A DNA stretch of 64,000 nt from contig NZ_BOMW01000027.1 of NCBI RefSeq assembly GCF_016862395.1, positions 62,001 to 126,000 on the forward strand, given 5' to 3'. Of this stretch, positions 17,143-25,375 are shown piece after piece. A program made the translations under genes and the position numbers. Origin of the DNA: Actinoplanes siamensis (lineage in GTDB: Bacteria > Actinomycetota > Actinomycetes > Mycobacteriales > Micromonosporaceae). Every line of letters starts with the position of its first letter. Within the stretch, counting starts at the first letter, position 1. The notes under the pieces were generated by a model, which had not been told where the DNA came from, ran no database searches, and saw only the letters and a list, made by a program, of their open reading frames with translations.

Positions 17143-17991
17143 ATGGAAGAAGTCGTACTGCCGGCGGGCTGGGCGCCCTACGCGGTCACCGGCGACGCGG
17201 CCGGCACGGTGTGGACGACGATCCTGAACCCGGCCGGGCTGGGCTCGGTGACGTCCGCCCGGGTGGTCGGGCACGAGGCCCTGGCCGGTCAGCCGATGCA
17301 GCTGGCCGCCGGCGCCGACGCGGCCCTCTGGTACACCTGCGGCGACGACCGGATCGGCCGGCGCGATGCCTCCGGCGCCCACACCACGATCGACCTGGCG
17401 CCGGGCTCGGCCCCCTACGGCATCGCCGCCGCGCCGGACGGCGACATCTGGTTCACCGCCTCCGGGACCAACCAGATCGGCCGGATCACCGCCCGGCGGA
17501 CCATCACCATGATGGATCTGCCGCTGCCCGGGTCCCGGCCCGCGATGATCACTGTCGATTCCAGCGGTACGGCCTGGGCCGCGCTCAACGGCGCCGGCGC
17601 CCTCGCGCGCGTCCGGGGCGAGGCGGTGGAGATCGTCGAGCTGCCGGGCGGCGCGGCGCCGGTCGGGGTGACAGCCGCGCCGGACGGCGTCTGGTACGCC
17701 GACATCGCTGGCGGCTGTACCGGCCGGGTGGACCACTCGGGCGTGGTGGAGTGGGTGCCGTTCGAGGACTCGGGCTGCCGCCCGCATGCCGTCGCGGCCG
17801 ACCCCGGCGGCGGTTGCTGGGTGACACTCTGGGGTTCCGGCGAGTTGGCCCGGGTCACCGCCGGCTGCGTGATCACCGTCCAGAAGCTGCCCGGCAACGA
17901 ACCGCACGGGCTCTGGGTGTCGCCCACCCACGTCTGGGTGGCGATGGAGAGCGGTTCGCTGGTCGTCTGCCCCCGCTCGGCGGCAGGTTGA
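17143..17991 (+). CDS. vgb: Virginiamycin B lyase (streptogramin B lyase) homologue
   Basis: 282 aa, close to the ~295-aa seven-bladed propeller of Vgb. Each blade ends with a motif such as WFTASGTNQIGRIT or WVTLWGSGELARVT. Residues reported as important in Staphylococcus Vgb appear in place: an early Tyr (APYAV), a His (CRPHAV), Glu and His in NEPHG, and a Glu in AMES near the C-terminus. Vgb linearises type B streptogramins by Mg-dependent elimination at the ester bond. Here the activity is inferred from the motifs. ATG at 17143 follows GGAAGGAG. Encoded alone, divergent from the histidine kinase. Confidence 0.78.
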   Translation: MEEVVLPAGWAPYAVTGDAAGTVWTTILNPAGLGSVTSARVVGHEALAGQPMQLAAGADAALWYTCGDDRIGRRDASGAHTTIDLAPGSAPYGIAAAPDGDIWFTASGTNQIGRITARRTITMMDLPLPGSRPAMITVDSSGTAWAALNGAGALARVRGEAVEIVELPGGAAPVGVTAAPDGVWYADIAGGCTGRVDHSGVVEWVPFEDSGCRPHAVAADPGGGCWVTLWGSGELARVTAGCVITVQKLPGNEPHGLWVSPTHVWVAMESGSLVVCPRSAAG

Positions 17992-17994
17992 CCC

Positions 17995-18228
17995 TCAGCC
18001 ACCGTCCCGGCATTCTCGCAGGATCCGCAGCAGTGGCAGGATGACCTGCGCACAGCGTTCCGGATCGTGCGGATACACCAGTTCCCGGGCCGCCTCCAGA
18101 CGTGACGTCAACCGGCTCAGGGTTCCCTCGTCCAGGTAGGTACCGGCCTGGTCGATCAGTCCCGCCGCCTCCCGCGCCACCTCGTAGTTGTCCTCGACGA
18201 CCAGGTCGACCGACGTCCTCGACTCCAC
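17995..18228 (-). CDS. Small helical protein of unknown function
   Basis: 77 aa, GTG start at 18226-18228 with GACGGA directly upstream (a TTG 33 bases further upstream is the alternative). The sequence is highly helical and acidic in its first half (SVDLVVEDNYEVAREAAGLIDQAG), followed by LSRLTSRLEAARELV. No known domain is recognised. It converges on the vgb-like gene with a 3-bp gap. Confidence 0.55.
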   Translation of the reverse strand: MESRTSVDLVVEDNYEVAREAAGLIDQAGTYLDEGTLSRLTSRLEAARELVYPHDPERCAQVILPLLRILRECRDGG

Positions 18229-18295
18229 TCCGTCATTCTCGACGGCCGGGCCCGCCCGCAAAGCGGATTACCGGCGTCACCGATAGGCTTCCGGG

Positions 18296-18700
18296 GTGGC
18301 TGACCTCGATGACGACACGATCGCGTTCGCGCACCGCATGTTCGATCTGGCCCGCTCCGGCGGCACCGAGGAGCTGGTGGCCAACGTGACGGCCGGCCTG
18401 CCGGCCAACCTCACCAACGACAAGGGCGACACCCTGCTGATCCTCGCGGCCTACCACAACCACCCGGACACCGTGATCGCGCTGCTGGAGCAGGGCGCCG
18501 ACCCGGACCGGGTGAACGATCGCGGTCAGTCCGCCCTCTCCGCCGCCGTCTTCCGGCAGAACCCGGAGACGGTGCGGGCGCTGCTCGCCGCCGGCGCCGA
18601 CCCGGACGGCGGGTCGCCGTCCGCGGTCGCCACCGCCGAGTTCTTCAAGCTGCCCGAGATGGCCGAGCTGCTGCGGGCTACTCGAAGAATTTCAGGCTGA
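18296..18700 (+). CDS. Ankyrin-repeat protein
   Basis: 134 aa with two to three ankyrin repeats: KGDTLLILAAYHNHPDTVIALLEQGADPD and the following RGQSALSAAVFRQNPETVRALLAAGADPD carry the GxTxLxxAA…LLxxGADxx pattern. Start is a GTG at 18296-18298, apparently without a ribosome site. It probably acts as a small protein-binding module; stand-alone ankyrin proteins of this size are common in actinomycetes. Its last 23 bases overlap the convergent GH43 gene. Confidence 0.8.
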   Translation: MADLDDDTIAFAHRMFDLARSGGTEELVANVTAGLPANLTNDKGDTLLILAAYHNHPDTVIALLEQGADPDRVNDRGQSALSAAVFRQNPETVRALLAAGADPDGGSPSAVATAEFFKLPEMAELLRATRRISG

Positions 18701-19718
18701 ATCCGGTGTCGTCGGCCGGGCCCGGGACGTTGGCCCGGGAGTACGTGGTGTTGCCCCACCAGCAGAACGTTCCCGTGTACCAGTAGCGGTTCGCCCAGGT
18801 GTACGGCGTGCCCCTGGGCACCGCGTGGTACATCAGCGGGAATCGCGGGCCGGCCGGCGGGCTGGTGGCGATGTCGCCGTCGAGCAGGACGAAGCTGTGG
18901 TGGCCGGGCCCGGCCGCGGACAGCGTCGGGTCCCAGCCGGCCATCATCGTGGCCCGGTTCGAGCCGAAGAGACAACCGTTCGACTTGTACCAGTCCCAGA
19001 CGTAGGTGGGGTCGCCGCCGGCGCGCAGGCGCAGCTCGCCCAGGCAGTACTGGTCACTCCAGCTCCCGTTGGCGGAGTAGACGATGTGCAGTTGGCCGTT
19101 CGGGTCGCGGATCGCCTCGGGCGCCTCGTTGACGAACGGGTTGCCGACCACCCGTTCCCAGCTCTCCCGGGGCTGCGAGATCACGTACCGCGCGCCGGTC
19201 GTCGTGGCCGGGCCGGTCATCCGCGCGATGTAGAGGTTCTGCTCGACGTTGCTGTCCCCGGCCCAGCCGGACCAGACGAACCAGCGCTGGCCGTTGAAGA
19301 CGAACATCGTGCCGTCGATCGCCCACTTGTCGTCGGGCAGCGCGAGGCGGGTGGCGGCGGTGTACCCGGAGGCGGCGGCCGTGGAGCTGATCACGTACAT
19401 CCGGTGGGCGGCGCCGCGCCCGGCGGTGAAGTAGATGTGGTACCGCCCGCCGTCGTAGTGGATCTCCGGGGCCCAGACCTCGCCGAGGTTGCCGGTGTCC
19501 GTCCACACCGTGCGGGACGGGGCGGCGGCCAGGCCGTCGGTGGAGGACGCCTGGCGCACCGCGATGGCGCTGTCGCCGATCGACTGCACCGCGACGTAGG
19601 TGCCGCCGACGCGCAGCACGCTGGGGTCGGCGGCGCGCAGCGCGGTCTGCGCCGCCTCGACAGGCGACGCCGCGAACAATGCCGCGAGCGCGAGGCACAG
19701 CGCGATCAGCTTCCCCAT
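18678..19718 (-). CDS. Secreted glycoside hydrolase, family 43-like
   Basis: 346 aa. Residues 1-22 form a Sec signal peptide ending SPVEA-A. The mature part has the GH43-type five-bladed propeller landmarks: ADPSVLRVGGTYV (candidate general base Asp), GEVWAPEIHYDGGRYHIYFT, WAIDGTMFVFNGQRWFVW (candidate pKa-modulating Asp) and NEAPEAIRD (candidate general acid Glu). Likely substrates are arabinan or arabinoxylan side chains (family knowledge). The ATG at 19716-19718 follows GGGGAGA. It is transcribed divergently from the secreted protease, with palindromic sequences between them. Confidence 0.8.
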   Translation of the reverse strand: MGKLIALCLALAALFAASPVEAAQTALRAADPSVLRVGGTYVAVQSIGDSAIAVRQASSTDGLAAAPSRTVWTDTGNLGEVWAPEIHYDGGRYHIYFTAGRGAAHRMYVISSTAAASGYTAATRLALPDDKWAIDGTMFVFNGQRWFVWSGWAGDSNVEQNLYIARMTGPATTTGARYVISQPRESWERVVGNPFVNEAPEAIRDPNGQLHIVYSANGSWSDQYCLGELRLRAGGDPTYVWDWYKSNGCLFGSNRATMMAGWDPTLSAAGPGHHSFVLLDGDIATSPPAGPRFPLMYHAVPRGTPYTWANRYWYTGTFCWWGNTTYSRANVPGPADDTGFSLKFFE

Positions 19719-19758
19719 GGCGGCTCTCCCCGTCATTGACGCGCGTAATTGTTGAGGT

Positions 19759-19790
19759 TTGTTGACAGTAGAGCGCGCAACTGTGAACAA
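19759..19790. promoter_or_regulatory. Imperfect 32-bp palindrome in the GH43/protease divergent promoter
   Basis: Outer arms TTGTTGACAGT and ACTGTGAACAA are complementary at 10 of 11 positions; the whole 32-bp element matches its own complement at 26 of 32 positions. It is centred between the two divergent genes, where a single regulator could control both. Confidence 0.55.
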
Positions 19791-19799
19791 TCAAGCGCT

Positions 19800-19811
19800 G
19801 AGAGCGCTCTC
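19800..19811. promoter_or_regulatory. LacI-type operator GAGAGCGCTCTC
   Basis: Perfect 12-bp palindrome with AGCGCT core, 37 bp before the protease start. It resembles CebR/LacI-family operators of actinomycetes (GGGAGCGCTCCC). A related site lies before the pectate lyase. Confidence 0.6.
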
Positions 19812-19848
19812 TTCCCCCATCCCCCAACAGACTCAGAAGGACGTCCGG

Positions 19849-21411
19849 ATGCCCCGTCCACTGAAATCCGTGCTCGTCGCGGCCACCTTCGCCGCCGTCG
19901 TGGTGGCGCCACCGGCCGCCTGGTCGGCCGGGAAAGCCAGCCCCGGCCCCGCCGGCGCGCCACACTCCGCCCCGGCCGGCGCTCCGCTCGCGGAGCTGGC
20001 GCCCGGCATGCTCGAGGCGATGCGCCGGGACCTGCGGCTCGACGACTCACAGATCGCTCGGCGGCTGACCACCGAGGCCGCCGCACCGGTCGTCGAGAAG
20101 CGTCTCCGCGCCCGGCTCGGCGACCATTTCGCGGGCGCCTGGATCCCCACCGGGGCGACGCGGCTCACGGTCGCCGTGACCGATCCGAAAGACACTTCGG
20201 CGGTACGGGCGGAGGGCGCCGACCCGGTCGTCGTGGCCCGCGGGGCCAGCGAACTCGACGCCGCCCGCGCGAAACTGGACCGGCACGGCGCGGCCGCCCC
20301 GGACACGGTCCGCGGCTGGTCTGTCGACCCCACCACGAACAGCGTCGTGATCACCACCAAGCCGGGTACCGAGGCGTCCGCGAAGGCGTTCGCCGCGTCC
20401 GCCGGCGCCGGACCGGTCACCGTCAGGACCGCCGCCGAGCAGCCCACCCCGATGTACGACACCCGCGGCGGCGACCAGTACGTGATCAACGGCAACACGC
20501 TGTGCTCGGTCGGCTTCCCGGTGGCCGGCGGGTTCGTCACGGCTGGTCACTGTGGCGGCGCCGGCAGTCCGACTCTGGGCTACAACAACGTGGCTCAGGG
20601 CACGTTCGCCGGTTCCTCGTTCCCCGGCAACGACTACGCGTGGGTGCGTACCAACGGCAATTGGGTCTCGCAGCCCTGGGTGAACAACTACGCGGGTGGC
20701 AACGTCCTGGTCAGCGGGTCGCAGGAGGCGGCGATCGGCAGCTCGATCTGCCGTTCCGGGCGGACCACCGGCTGGCGCTGCGGCACCCTGCTCGGCAAGA
20801 ACGAGACGATCAACTACGCCCAGGGCGCCGTCTCCGGCCTGACCCGCAGCAACGCCTGCGCCGAGCCGGGCGACTCGGGCGGGTCGTGGATCTCCGGCAA
20901 CCAGGCGCAGGGGGTCACCTCGGGCGGCACCGGCAACTGCTCCTCCGGCGGCACCATGTGGTTCCAGCCGGTCAACGAGATCCTTTCGGTGTACGGCCTG
21001 TCGCTGACCACGACGGGTGGCGGCGGTGGCGGCTCCGCGATCGTCAGCAACTGGAACAACCTGTGCCTGGACGTGCCGAACAGCAACTTCGCCGACGGCG
21101 TGCAGGTGCAGACGTGGGGTTGCAACGGCAGCGGCGCCCAGAAGTGGGAGGCCACCGGCGGCGCCCTGCGCACCGGCAACAACATGTGCCTGGACGTCCC
21201 GTGGGGCTCCACCGCGAACGGCGCCATCATCCAGATCGCCACGTGCAGCGGCAACCCGGCCCAGCAGTGGGTCCTCAGCGCGGCCGGCGACCTGGTCAAC
21301 CCGCAGGCCAACAAGTGCCTGGACATCAAGGACTCGGTCAACGGCAACGGCGCGAAGCTGCAGCTGTGGGACTGCGCCGGCACCCCGAACCAGAAGTGGC
21401 GCCGAGGCTGA
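19849..21411 (+). CDS. Secreted chymotrypsin-like serine protease (S1, alpha-lytic type) with C-terminal ricin-B lectin domain
   Basis: 520 aa. Signal peptide ~1-27, then a ~165-residue pro-region as in streptogrisins and alpha-lytic protease, which acts as a folding chaperone. Protease domain ~205-380 with catalytic triad His234 (TAGHC), Asp262 (GNDYA) and Ser343 (GDSGG). After a Gly-rich linker (residues ~385-392) comes a beta-trefoil lectin domain (to 520) with three Q-x-W motifs (QKW, QQW, QKW), which would bind polysaccharide. ATG 19849 follows AGAAGG. The lectin probably anchors the protease to cell walls or plant biomass. Regulation is likely shared with GH43 through palindromes in the divergent promoter. 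Confidence 0.88.
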   Translation: MPRPLKSVLVAATFAAVVVAPPAAWSAGKASPGPAGAPHSAPAGAPLAELAPGMLEAMRRDLRLDDSQIARRLTTEAAAPVVEKRLRARLGDHFAGAWIPTGATRLTVAVTDPKDTSAVRAEGADPVVVARGASELDAARAKLDRHGAAAPDTVRGWSVDPTTNSVVITTKPGTEASAKAFAASAGAGPVTVRTAAEQPTPMYDTRGGDQYVINGNTLCSVGFPVAGGFVTAGHCGGAGSPTLGYNNVAQGTFAGSSFPGNDYAWVRTNGNWVSQPWVNNYAGGNVLVSGSQEAAIGSSICRSGRTTGWRCGTLLGKNETINYAQGAVSGLTRSNACAEPGDSGGSWISGNQAQGVTSGGTGNCSSGGTMWFQPVNEILSVYGLSLTTTGGGGGGSAIVSNWNNLCLDVPNSNFADGVQVQTWGCNGSGAQKWEATGGALRTGNNMCLDVPWGSTANGAIIQIATCSGNPAQQWVLSAAGDLVNPQANKCLDIKDSVNGNGAKLQLWDCAGTPNQKWRRG

Positions 21412-21462
21412 CCGTCAGCCTCGCTCGACCACCAGCCCGCTCGATCAGCCGGCCGCACTGAT

Positions 21463-21668
21463 TCAGCCTGCGGTCAGCCCGGGGCTCGCGGTCGCCGACA
21501 GGCCGCCTGCCGTATCCCACGGCAGGCGGCCGTCGCGCGCCTCGGCAACCTCACGGGCCGTCCGGACGAACGCCGCCACCGCCGGCGACCGCGACTCGGA
21601 CAGCCAGGCCACCGCCAGCGTCGCGGCCGGCAACTCCGGCACCGGCCGGTACGCGGTCCGCCGCGCCC
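21463..21668 (-). pseudogene. Remnant of a LysR-family regulator (C-terminal end)
   Basis: On the minus strand, reading toward a stop at 21463-21465, a ~65-residue segment has the closing part of a LysR effector domain: YRPVPELPAATLAVAW then SRSPAVAAFVRTAREVA. Upstream of about 21668 the frame turns into unrelated Arg-rich sequence, and the area is occupied by the start of the diguanylate cyclase gene. No start codon or helix-turn-helix remains, so this is a decayed or truncated gene. Confidence 0.6.
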
Positions 21669-21754
21669 TTGACCTACAGCTGACCCGTTTCCTCAGATCG
21701 GGCTCCTGCCGTCCGATGACTGGCGTCGACCGGTCCCGGAGGCGAAGGAGCGAC

Positions 21755-23203
21755 GTGACGCAAGCTCGGCCGCGGGTACTCGGCGCGATTCCGACGACCG
21801 ACATCGTCCCGCTCTGGGTGGGCGCGCCGGCCCTGTTCCTCACGGTCTGGGCGCTGACGGTGTGGGGCGCACAGCACGGTGCCGTCCTCGGATCGCCACT
21901 GCTACTGGCGGCGCTGGCCACCCTGTTCGGCGCGTCCGGCAGCGAACGGTTCCAGCGCCGGCTCGGCGGCGGACATCTGCACAACCGGGTCGAACTACGG
22001 CTGCTGTACGCCACCGGACTACTCGGCTTCGTGTTGGCCCTGGCCGGCTGGGGCTTCCTGCTGCCCGCCGCGGTAATCCTGATCGGCACCCTCCACCTCG
22101 GCTGGTCCGGATCCCACGCCTGGCGCCCGGCAACGGTGATCACCGTGCTGGCGACCGTTGCGATCCAGGTCGCCGTCCAACTCGGCGTCGTGCCGTCGGT
22201 GGTGGCCCCGGCTCACTCGCACGTCGCCGCCGCCATCCTTCTGCTCCTGGGCGGTTTCGGGATGGGTAACCTCGGGCTCAGCGCTGCCCTCGCCGAGCAG
22301 GCCGGGCGCACCCTGGAACGCGCCGAGGAACGCTACCGGGCACTGGTCCAGGACTCCTCGGACGTGGTGGCCGTCATCGACGCCGACGGCCGGCTCACCC
22401 ACGTCAGCGCCGCCGTGCGGCAGGTCAGCGGCTGGGACGCCGACGACCTGCTGAGCACCGCCTATCTCGACCTGTTTCACCCGGACGACCAGGAGCAGGC
22501 CCGCGCCGCCCTGGCCGGCGTCGTCGGCGCCGGTGCCGACAGTCAGGCCCGCCTCGAGCTACGGGTCGCGCACCGCGACGGCACCTGGCACTGGCACGAG
22601 GTCACCCTGCGCAACGCCCTCGACCATGCGGCCGTACGTGGCATCGTCTCGAACCAGCGCGACATCAACGACCGGCGCGCCCAGCAGGCTCGGCTCGCCC
22701 ACGCCGCGGCGCACGATCCGCTGACCGGCCTGCCGAACCGCGCGGAGGTGCTGCGGGTGCTGGAGGCGGCGCTCCGGGACGCCCCCGCCGGGGAATTTGT
22801 GGCCCTGTTCTTCATCGACCTGGACGGCTTCAAAGCCGTCAACGACGGGCACGGCCACGCCGCTGGCGACGCGCTCCTAGTGGCCGCCGCCCAACGGCTG
22901 CGGGCCGGCCTGCGGGACCAGGACCTGCTGGGCCGGCTCGGCGGAGACGAATTCGCCGCCATCCTGACCGGTGTCACCGATGTGGCGGACGTTCATACCC
23001 GGGCCGGGCAGCTCATGGCGGATATGAGTCTCCCCTTCGACCTGCCGGAACAGCTCGTGCGGATCGGCGCCAGCATCGGCGTCGCCGTCGGCGGCCCCGA
23101 CACCGGCGCGGACGACCTGATGGCCGCCGCCGACACCAGGATGTACGAGCTCAAACGGCACAACCGGGATAGGCGCCAGCACGCTGCCCCGACTGCCTAC
23201 TGA
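21755..23203 (+). CDS. Membrane PAS-GGDEF diguanylate cyclase
   Basis: 482 aa. Residues ~20-170 contain six or so membrane helices (PLWVGAPALFLTVWALTVW and onward). A PAS domain follows (~190-305, ALVQDSSDVVAVIDADGRLTHVS), then a GGDEF domain with intact catalytic motif at 396-400. An RxxD allosteric I-site (RDQD) sits five residues before it, so product inhibition by c-di-GMP is expected. It makes c-di-GMP from two GTP. No EAL domain. The GTG at 21755 is chosen because GAAGGAG lies four bases upstream; the ATG at 21716 lacks a site. Confidence 0.85.
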   Translation: MTQARPRVLGAIPTTDIVPLWVGAPALFLTVWALTVWGAQHGAVLGSPLLLAALATLFGASGSERFQRRLGGGHLHNRVELRLLYATGLLGFVLALAGWGFLLPAAVILIGTLHLGWSGSHAWRPATVITVLATVAIQVAVQLGVVPSVVAPAHSHVAAAILLLLGGFGMGNLGLSAALAEQAGRTLERAEERYRALVQDSSDVVAVIDADGRLTHVSAAVRQVSGWDADDLLSTAYLDLFHPDDQEQARAALAGVVGAGADSQARLELRVAHRDGTWHWHEVTLRNALDHAAVRGIVSNQRDINDRRAQQARLAHAAAHDPLTGLPNRAEVLRVLEAALRDAPAGEFVALFFIDLDGFKAVNDGHGHAAGDALLVAAAQRLRAGLRDQDLLGRLGGDEFAAILTGVTDVADVHTRAGQLMADMSLPFDLPEQLVRIGASIGVAVGGPDTGADDLMAAADTRMYELKRHNRDRRQHAAPTAY

Positions 23204-23206
23204 CCC

Positions 23207-23228
23207 CGGTCGTCGAAGCCTACGACCG
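23207..23228. terminator. Weak hairpin after the diguanylate cyclase gene
   Basis: CGGTCGT and ACGACCG form a 7-bp stem with an 8-base loop, starting four bases after the stop codon; no T-run. Confidence 0.35.
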
Positions 23229-23278
23229 CGGCCCGCTCACCCGCTCCGGATCGGGGCCTGCCCGCGGGACAGTCCCCG

Positions 23279-24244
23279 CTAGGCGCGGCCCCGCGGGAGG
23301 CAGCACTTCTTGTACTTGCTGCCGGATCCGCACCAGCACGCCTCGTTGCGCTCCGGCGGCCAGGCGACCGCCGCCTGCCGGCGGGCGTAGGCGGACCGGG
23401 TCTTCGGGTCGGCCGGGTCGCCGTCGGCTCCGGCGGCGCTGGCCAGGCCGTCGACAGTGCCGGTGCGCAGCGTCACGGTCGGCCCGCTGGTGAGCGCCCG
23501 CTCCAGCCGGGCCCGGTGCTCGTCCCAGGTCGCGCCGTACGCCTCGGTGAGCGCGGGCCACCGCTCGATCAACCTGTCGAACTCGGCTCGCGGCCAGAAC
23601 ACCAGGTCCTCGGCGGCGGCGGCGGCCGAGGCGTTGGCCAGCCGGGTTTCCAGCTTGTCGGCCAGGTTGTCGTGGCTGTCGTGCGGCAGGCCGAGCGCGT
23701 GCCGGGTGCGGTGACGCTGCTGCAGCAGGAAGAAGAGCAGGCCGGCCTCGTCCGCGGTGGACGGCTCGGCGGCGGTGCCGCGCTCGGCCAGGGCGGCCTT
23801 GACCGCCTCGGTGAGCCATTCCTCCGCGGTCCGGTTGCGGCCGCCGACGGTCAGCGCGGCACCGATGTACGCCGCGGCGTCGGAATGGCGGGTGAGCAGC
23901 GGGCGCAGCGGCTCCAGCTCGGCCATCGCCTCGTCGGCGCGGCCGGAGCGGAACAGGATCCGGGCGCGCAGGGCGCGGGCGGCGCCGGCCTGGCTGTCGT
24001 CGCGGGCTCCGTACGCCTCGACGGCGCGGTCGGCGTAGCGCAGGGCGGCGTCCAGCCGGGAGCGGCTCTCGGCGATCTCGGCGGCCAGGGCCAGGGCGAG
24101 GCCGGCGTCTTCCTGGTCGGCCAGCCGCCCGGTTTCCACCGCGTCGGCCAGCGCGGCGGCGACACCGAGCGGGTCCGCCGCGCCGAGGGCGGACTGCCGG
24201 ATCTCGGTGAGGTCCGCGCTGGTCAGGTCCGTAGTAATCAACAC
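23279..24244 (-). CDS. SEC-C metal-binding domain protein with TPR-like helices
   Basis: 321 aa. The last residues (CWCGSGSKYKKCC) are a SEC-C zinc-binding motif like the C-terminus of SecA. The rest is Ala-rich helical sequence with TPR-like pairs (LRARILFRSGRADEAMAELEPLRPLL). Function is unknown; SEC-C proteins are often linked to ribosome or secretion factors (weak inference). Start is a GTG at 24242-24244 with no good ribosome site. Confidence 0.75.
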   Translation of the reverse strand: MLITTDLTSADLTEIRQSALGAADPLGVAAALADAVETGRLADQEDAGLALALAAEIAESRSRLDAALRYADRAVEAYGARDDSQAGAARALRARILFRSGRADEAMAELEPLRPLLTRHSDAAAYIGAALTVGGRNRTAEEWLTEAVKAALAERGTAAEPSTADEAGLLFFLLQQRHRTRHALGLPHDSHDNLADKLETRLANASAAAAAEDLVFWPRAEFDRLIERWPALTEAYGATWDEHRARLERALTSGPTVTLRTGTVDGLASAAGADGDPADPKTRSAYARRQAAVAWPPERNEACWCGSGSKYKKCCLPRGRA

Positions 24245-24754
24245 GACGTCACGGTACTTCGATTCGTACCACCTCGGCCCTTGATCTGGATCTCACTTCA
24301 GCCGCGGGGCGCGACTCCCGGGGAGGCCACTGCTGGATGCCACGGCAGCCGCCCGGCGAAGGCCGCCGTGGCGCCCGCCGCCGTCAGACCCGGCTGGCGC
24401 CGCCGTCGGGCGTAGAGCCACCGACCACGCTGCGCCGCGAGCGGCAGGACCGTGGTGGCGATGCCGAGCAGGGCTGTACCGATCGGTTAAGGTGAGCTGC
24501 GTCACGAGACGCAACGCGGTGCACGCGGCGACCGGCGTCGGCCGCGCGGCCCTGCACGCCACGGTCGGCCTCGCCCCGCGCGCCGTTCCGCGCGCCTGAC
24601 GGTCCATGTCCCTCACCGATCCCCGCCCGGCGCCGGAAGGCCGGCGGGCACGCCGGAGACGCCCGCGGGAAATTCCGCGCGATCGCCACCCATCCGGGCG
24701 GGCGCCGGCTCCGAATAACGCCTCGGACGAGCAGGCGTGAAGGGCGGATGAGAG
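24245..24754. other. 510-bp region without a convincing gene
   Basis: GC-rich spacer between the SEC-C gene and sigK. On the minus strand about 24310-24480, one frame reads as a hydrophobic then basic segment (ALLGIATTVLPLAA, then RGRWLYARRRR), but it has no ATG, GTG or TTG and a stop precedes it, so it may be a gene relic. The right part (24700-24754) should hold the sigK promoter; no consensus could be assigned. Confidence 0.4.
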
Positions 24755-25375
24755 ATGGCGGAGAGCGGCACGAGCCGCCGGGCGGACCACCTGGTCCCGG
24801 TGCCCGGTCCGGACGCGGAGCCACCGGCGGTCGCCGACGAGCTGTTGCGGGCCGTGGGGCGCGGGGACGAACAGGCCTTCGGCAGGCTGTACGACCTGCT
24901 CGCGCCCCGGGTCTACGGTCTGATCCGGCGGGTGCTGCGGGACCCCGCGCTTGCCGAGGAGGTGACCCAGGAGGTGCTGGTGGAGGTGTGGCGCCGCGCG
25001 GCCCGGTTCGACCCGGCGCAGGGATCGGCGAACGCCTGGGTGTTCACCATCGCCCACCGGCGGGCGGTCGACCGGGTCCGGGCCGAGCAGAAGGCGGCGG
25101 ACCGCACGGTGCGAGCCGGTGCGGCGGCGCTGGACAGCCCGTACGACTCGGTGGCCGACGAGGTGTCCGGCCGGCTGGAACGCCGTCAGGTGCGGCACTG
25201 CCTGGACGCCCTCACCGGGCTGCAGCGCGAGGTGGTCACCCTGGCCTACTACCAGGGCCACTCGTATCCGCAGGTGGCGGAACTGCTCAAGACACCGCTG
25301 GGCACGGTGAAGACGCGGATGCGCGACGGCCTGATCCGGCTGCGCGACTGCCTGGGCGTGGAGGCGACGGCGTGA
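24755..25375 (+). CDS. sigK: ECF RNA polymerase sigma factor SigK
   Basis: 206 aa. Region 2 (FGRLYDLLAPRVYGLIRRVL then EEVTQEVLVEVWRRAARFDP, ~45-95) and region 4 (LTGLQREVVTLAYYQGHSYPQVAELLKTPLGTVKTRMRDGL, ~155-195) are both complete. The length and the immediately following RskA-type anti-sigma identify the SigK group. The GTG of the anti-sigma gene overlaps its TGA. It would direct polymerase to envelope or redox-related promoters when RskA is cleaved (family knowledge). ATG 24755 is preceded by GGATGAGAG. Confidence 0.88.
   Translation: MAESGTSRRADHLVPVPGPDAEPPAVADELLRAVGRGDEQAFGRLYDLLAPRVYGLIRRVLRDPALAEEVTQEVLVEVWRRAARFDPAQGSANAWVFTIAHRRAVDRVRAEQKAADRTVRAGAAALDSPYDSVADEVSGRLERRQVRHCLDALTGLQREVVTLAYYQGHSYPQVAELLKTPLGTVKTRMRDGLIRLRDCLGVEATA

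Noticed and set aside
24310..24480. Hydrophobic minus-strand frame before sigK
   Set aside because: No start codon and a stop just upstream; kept only as a possible relic.
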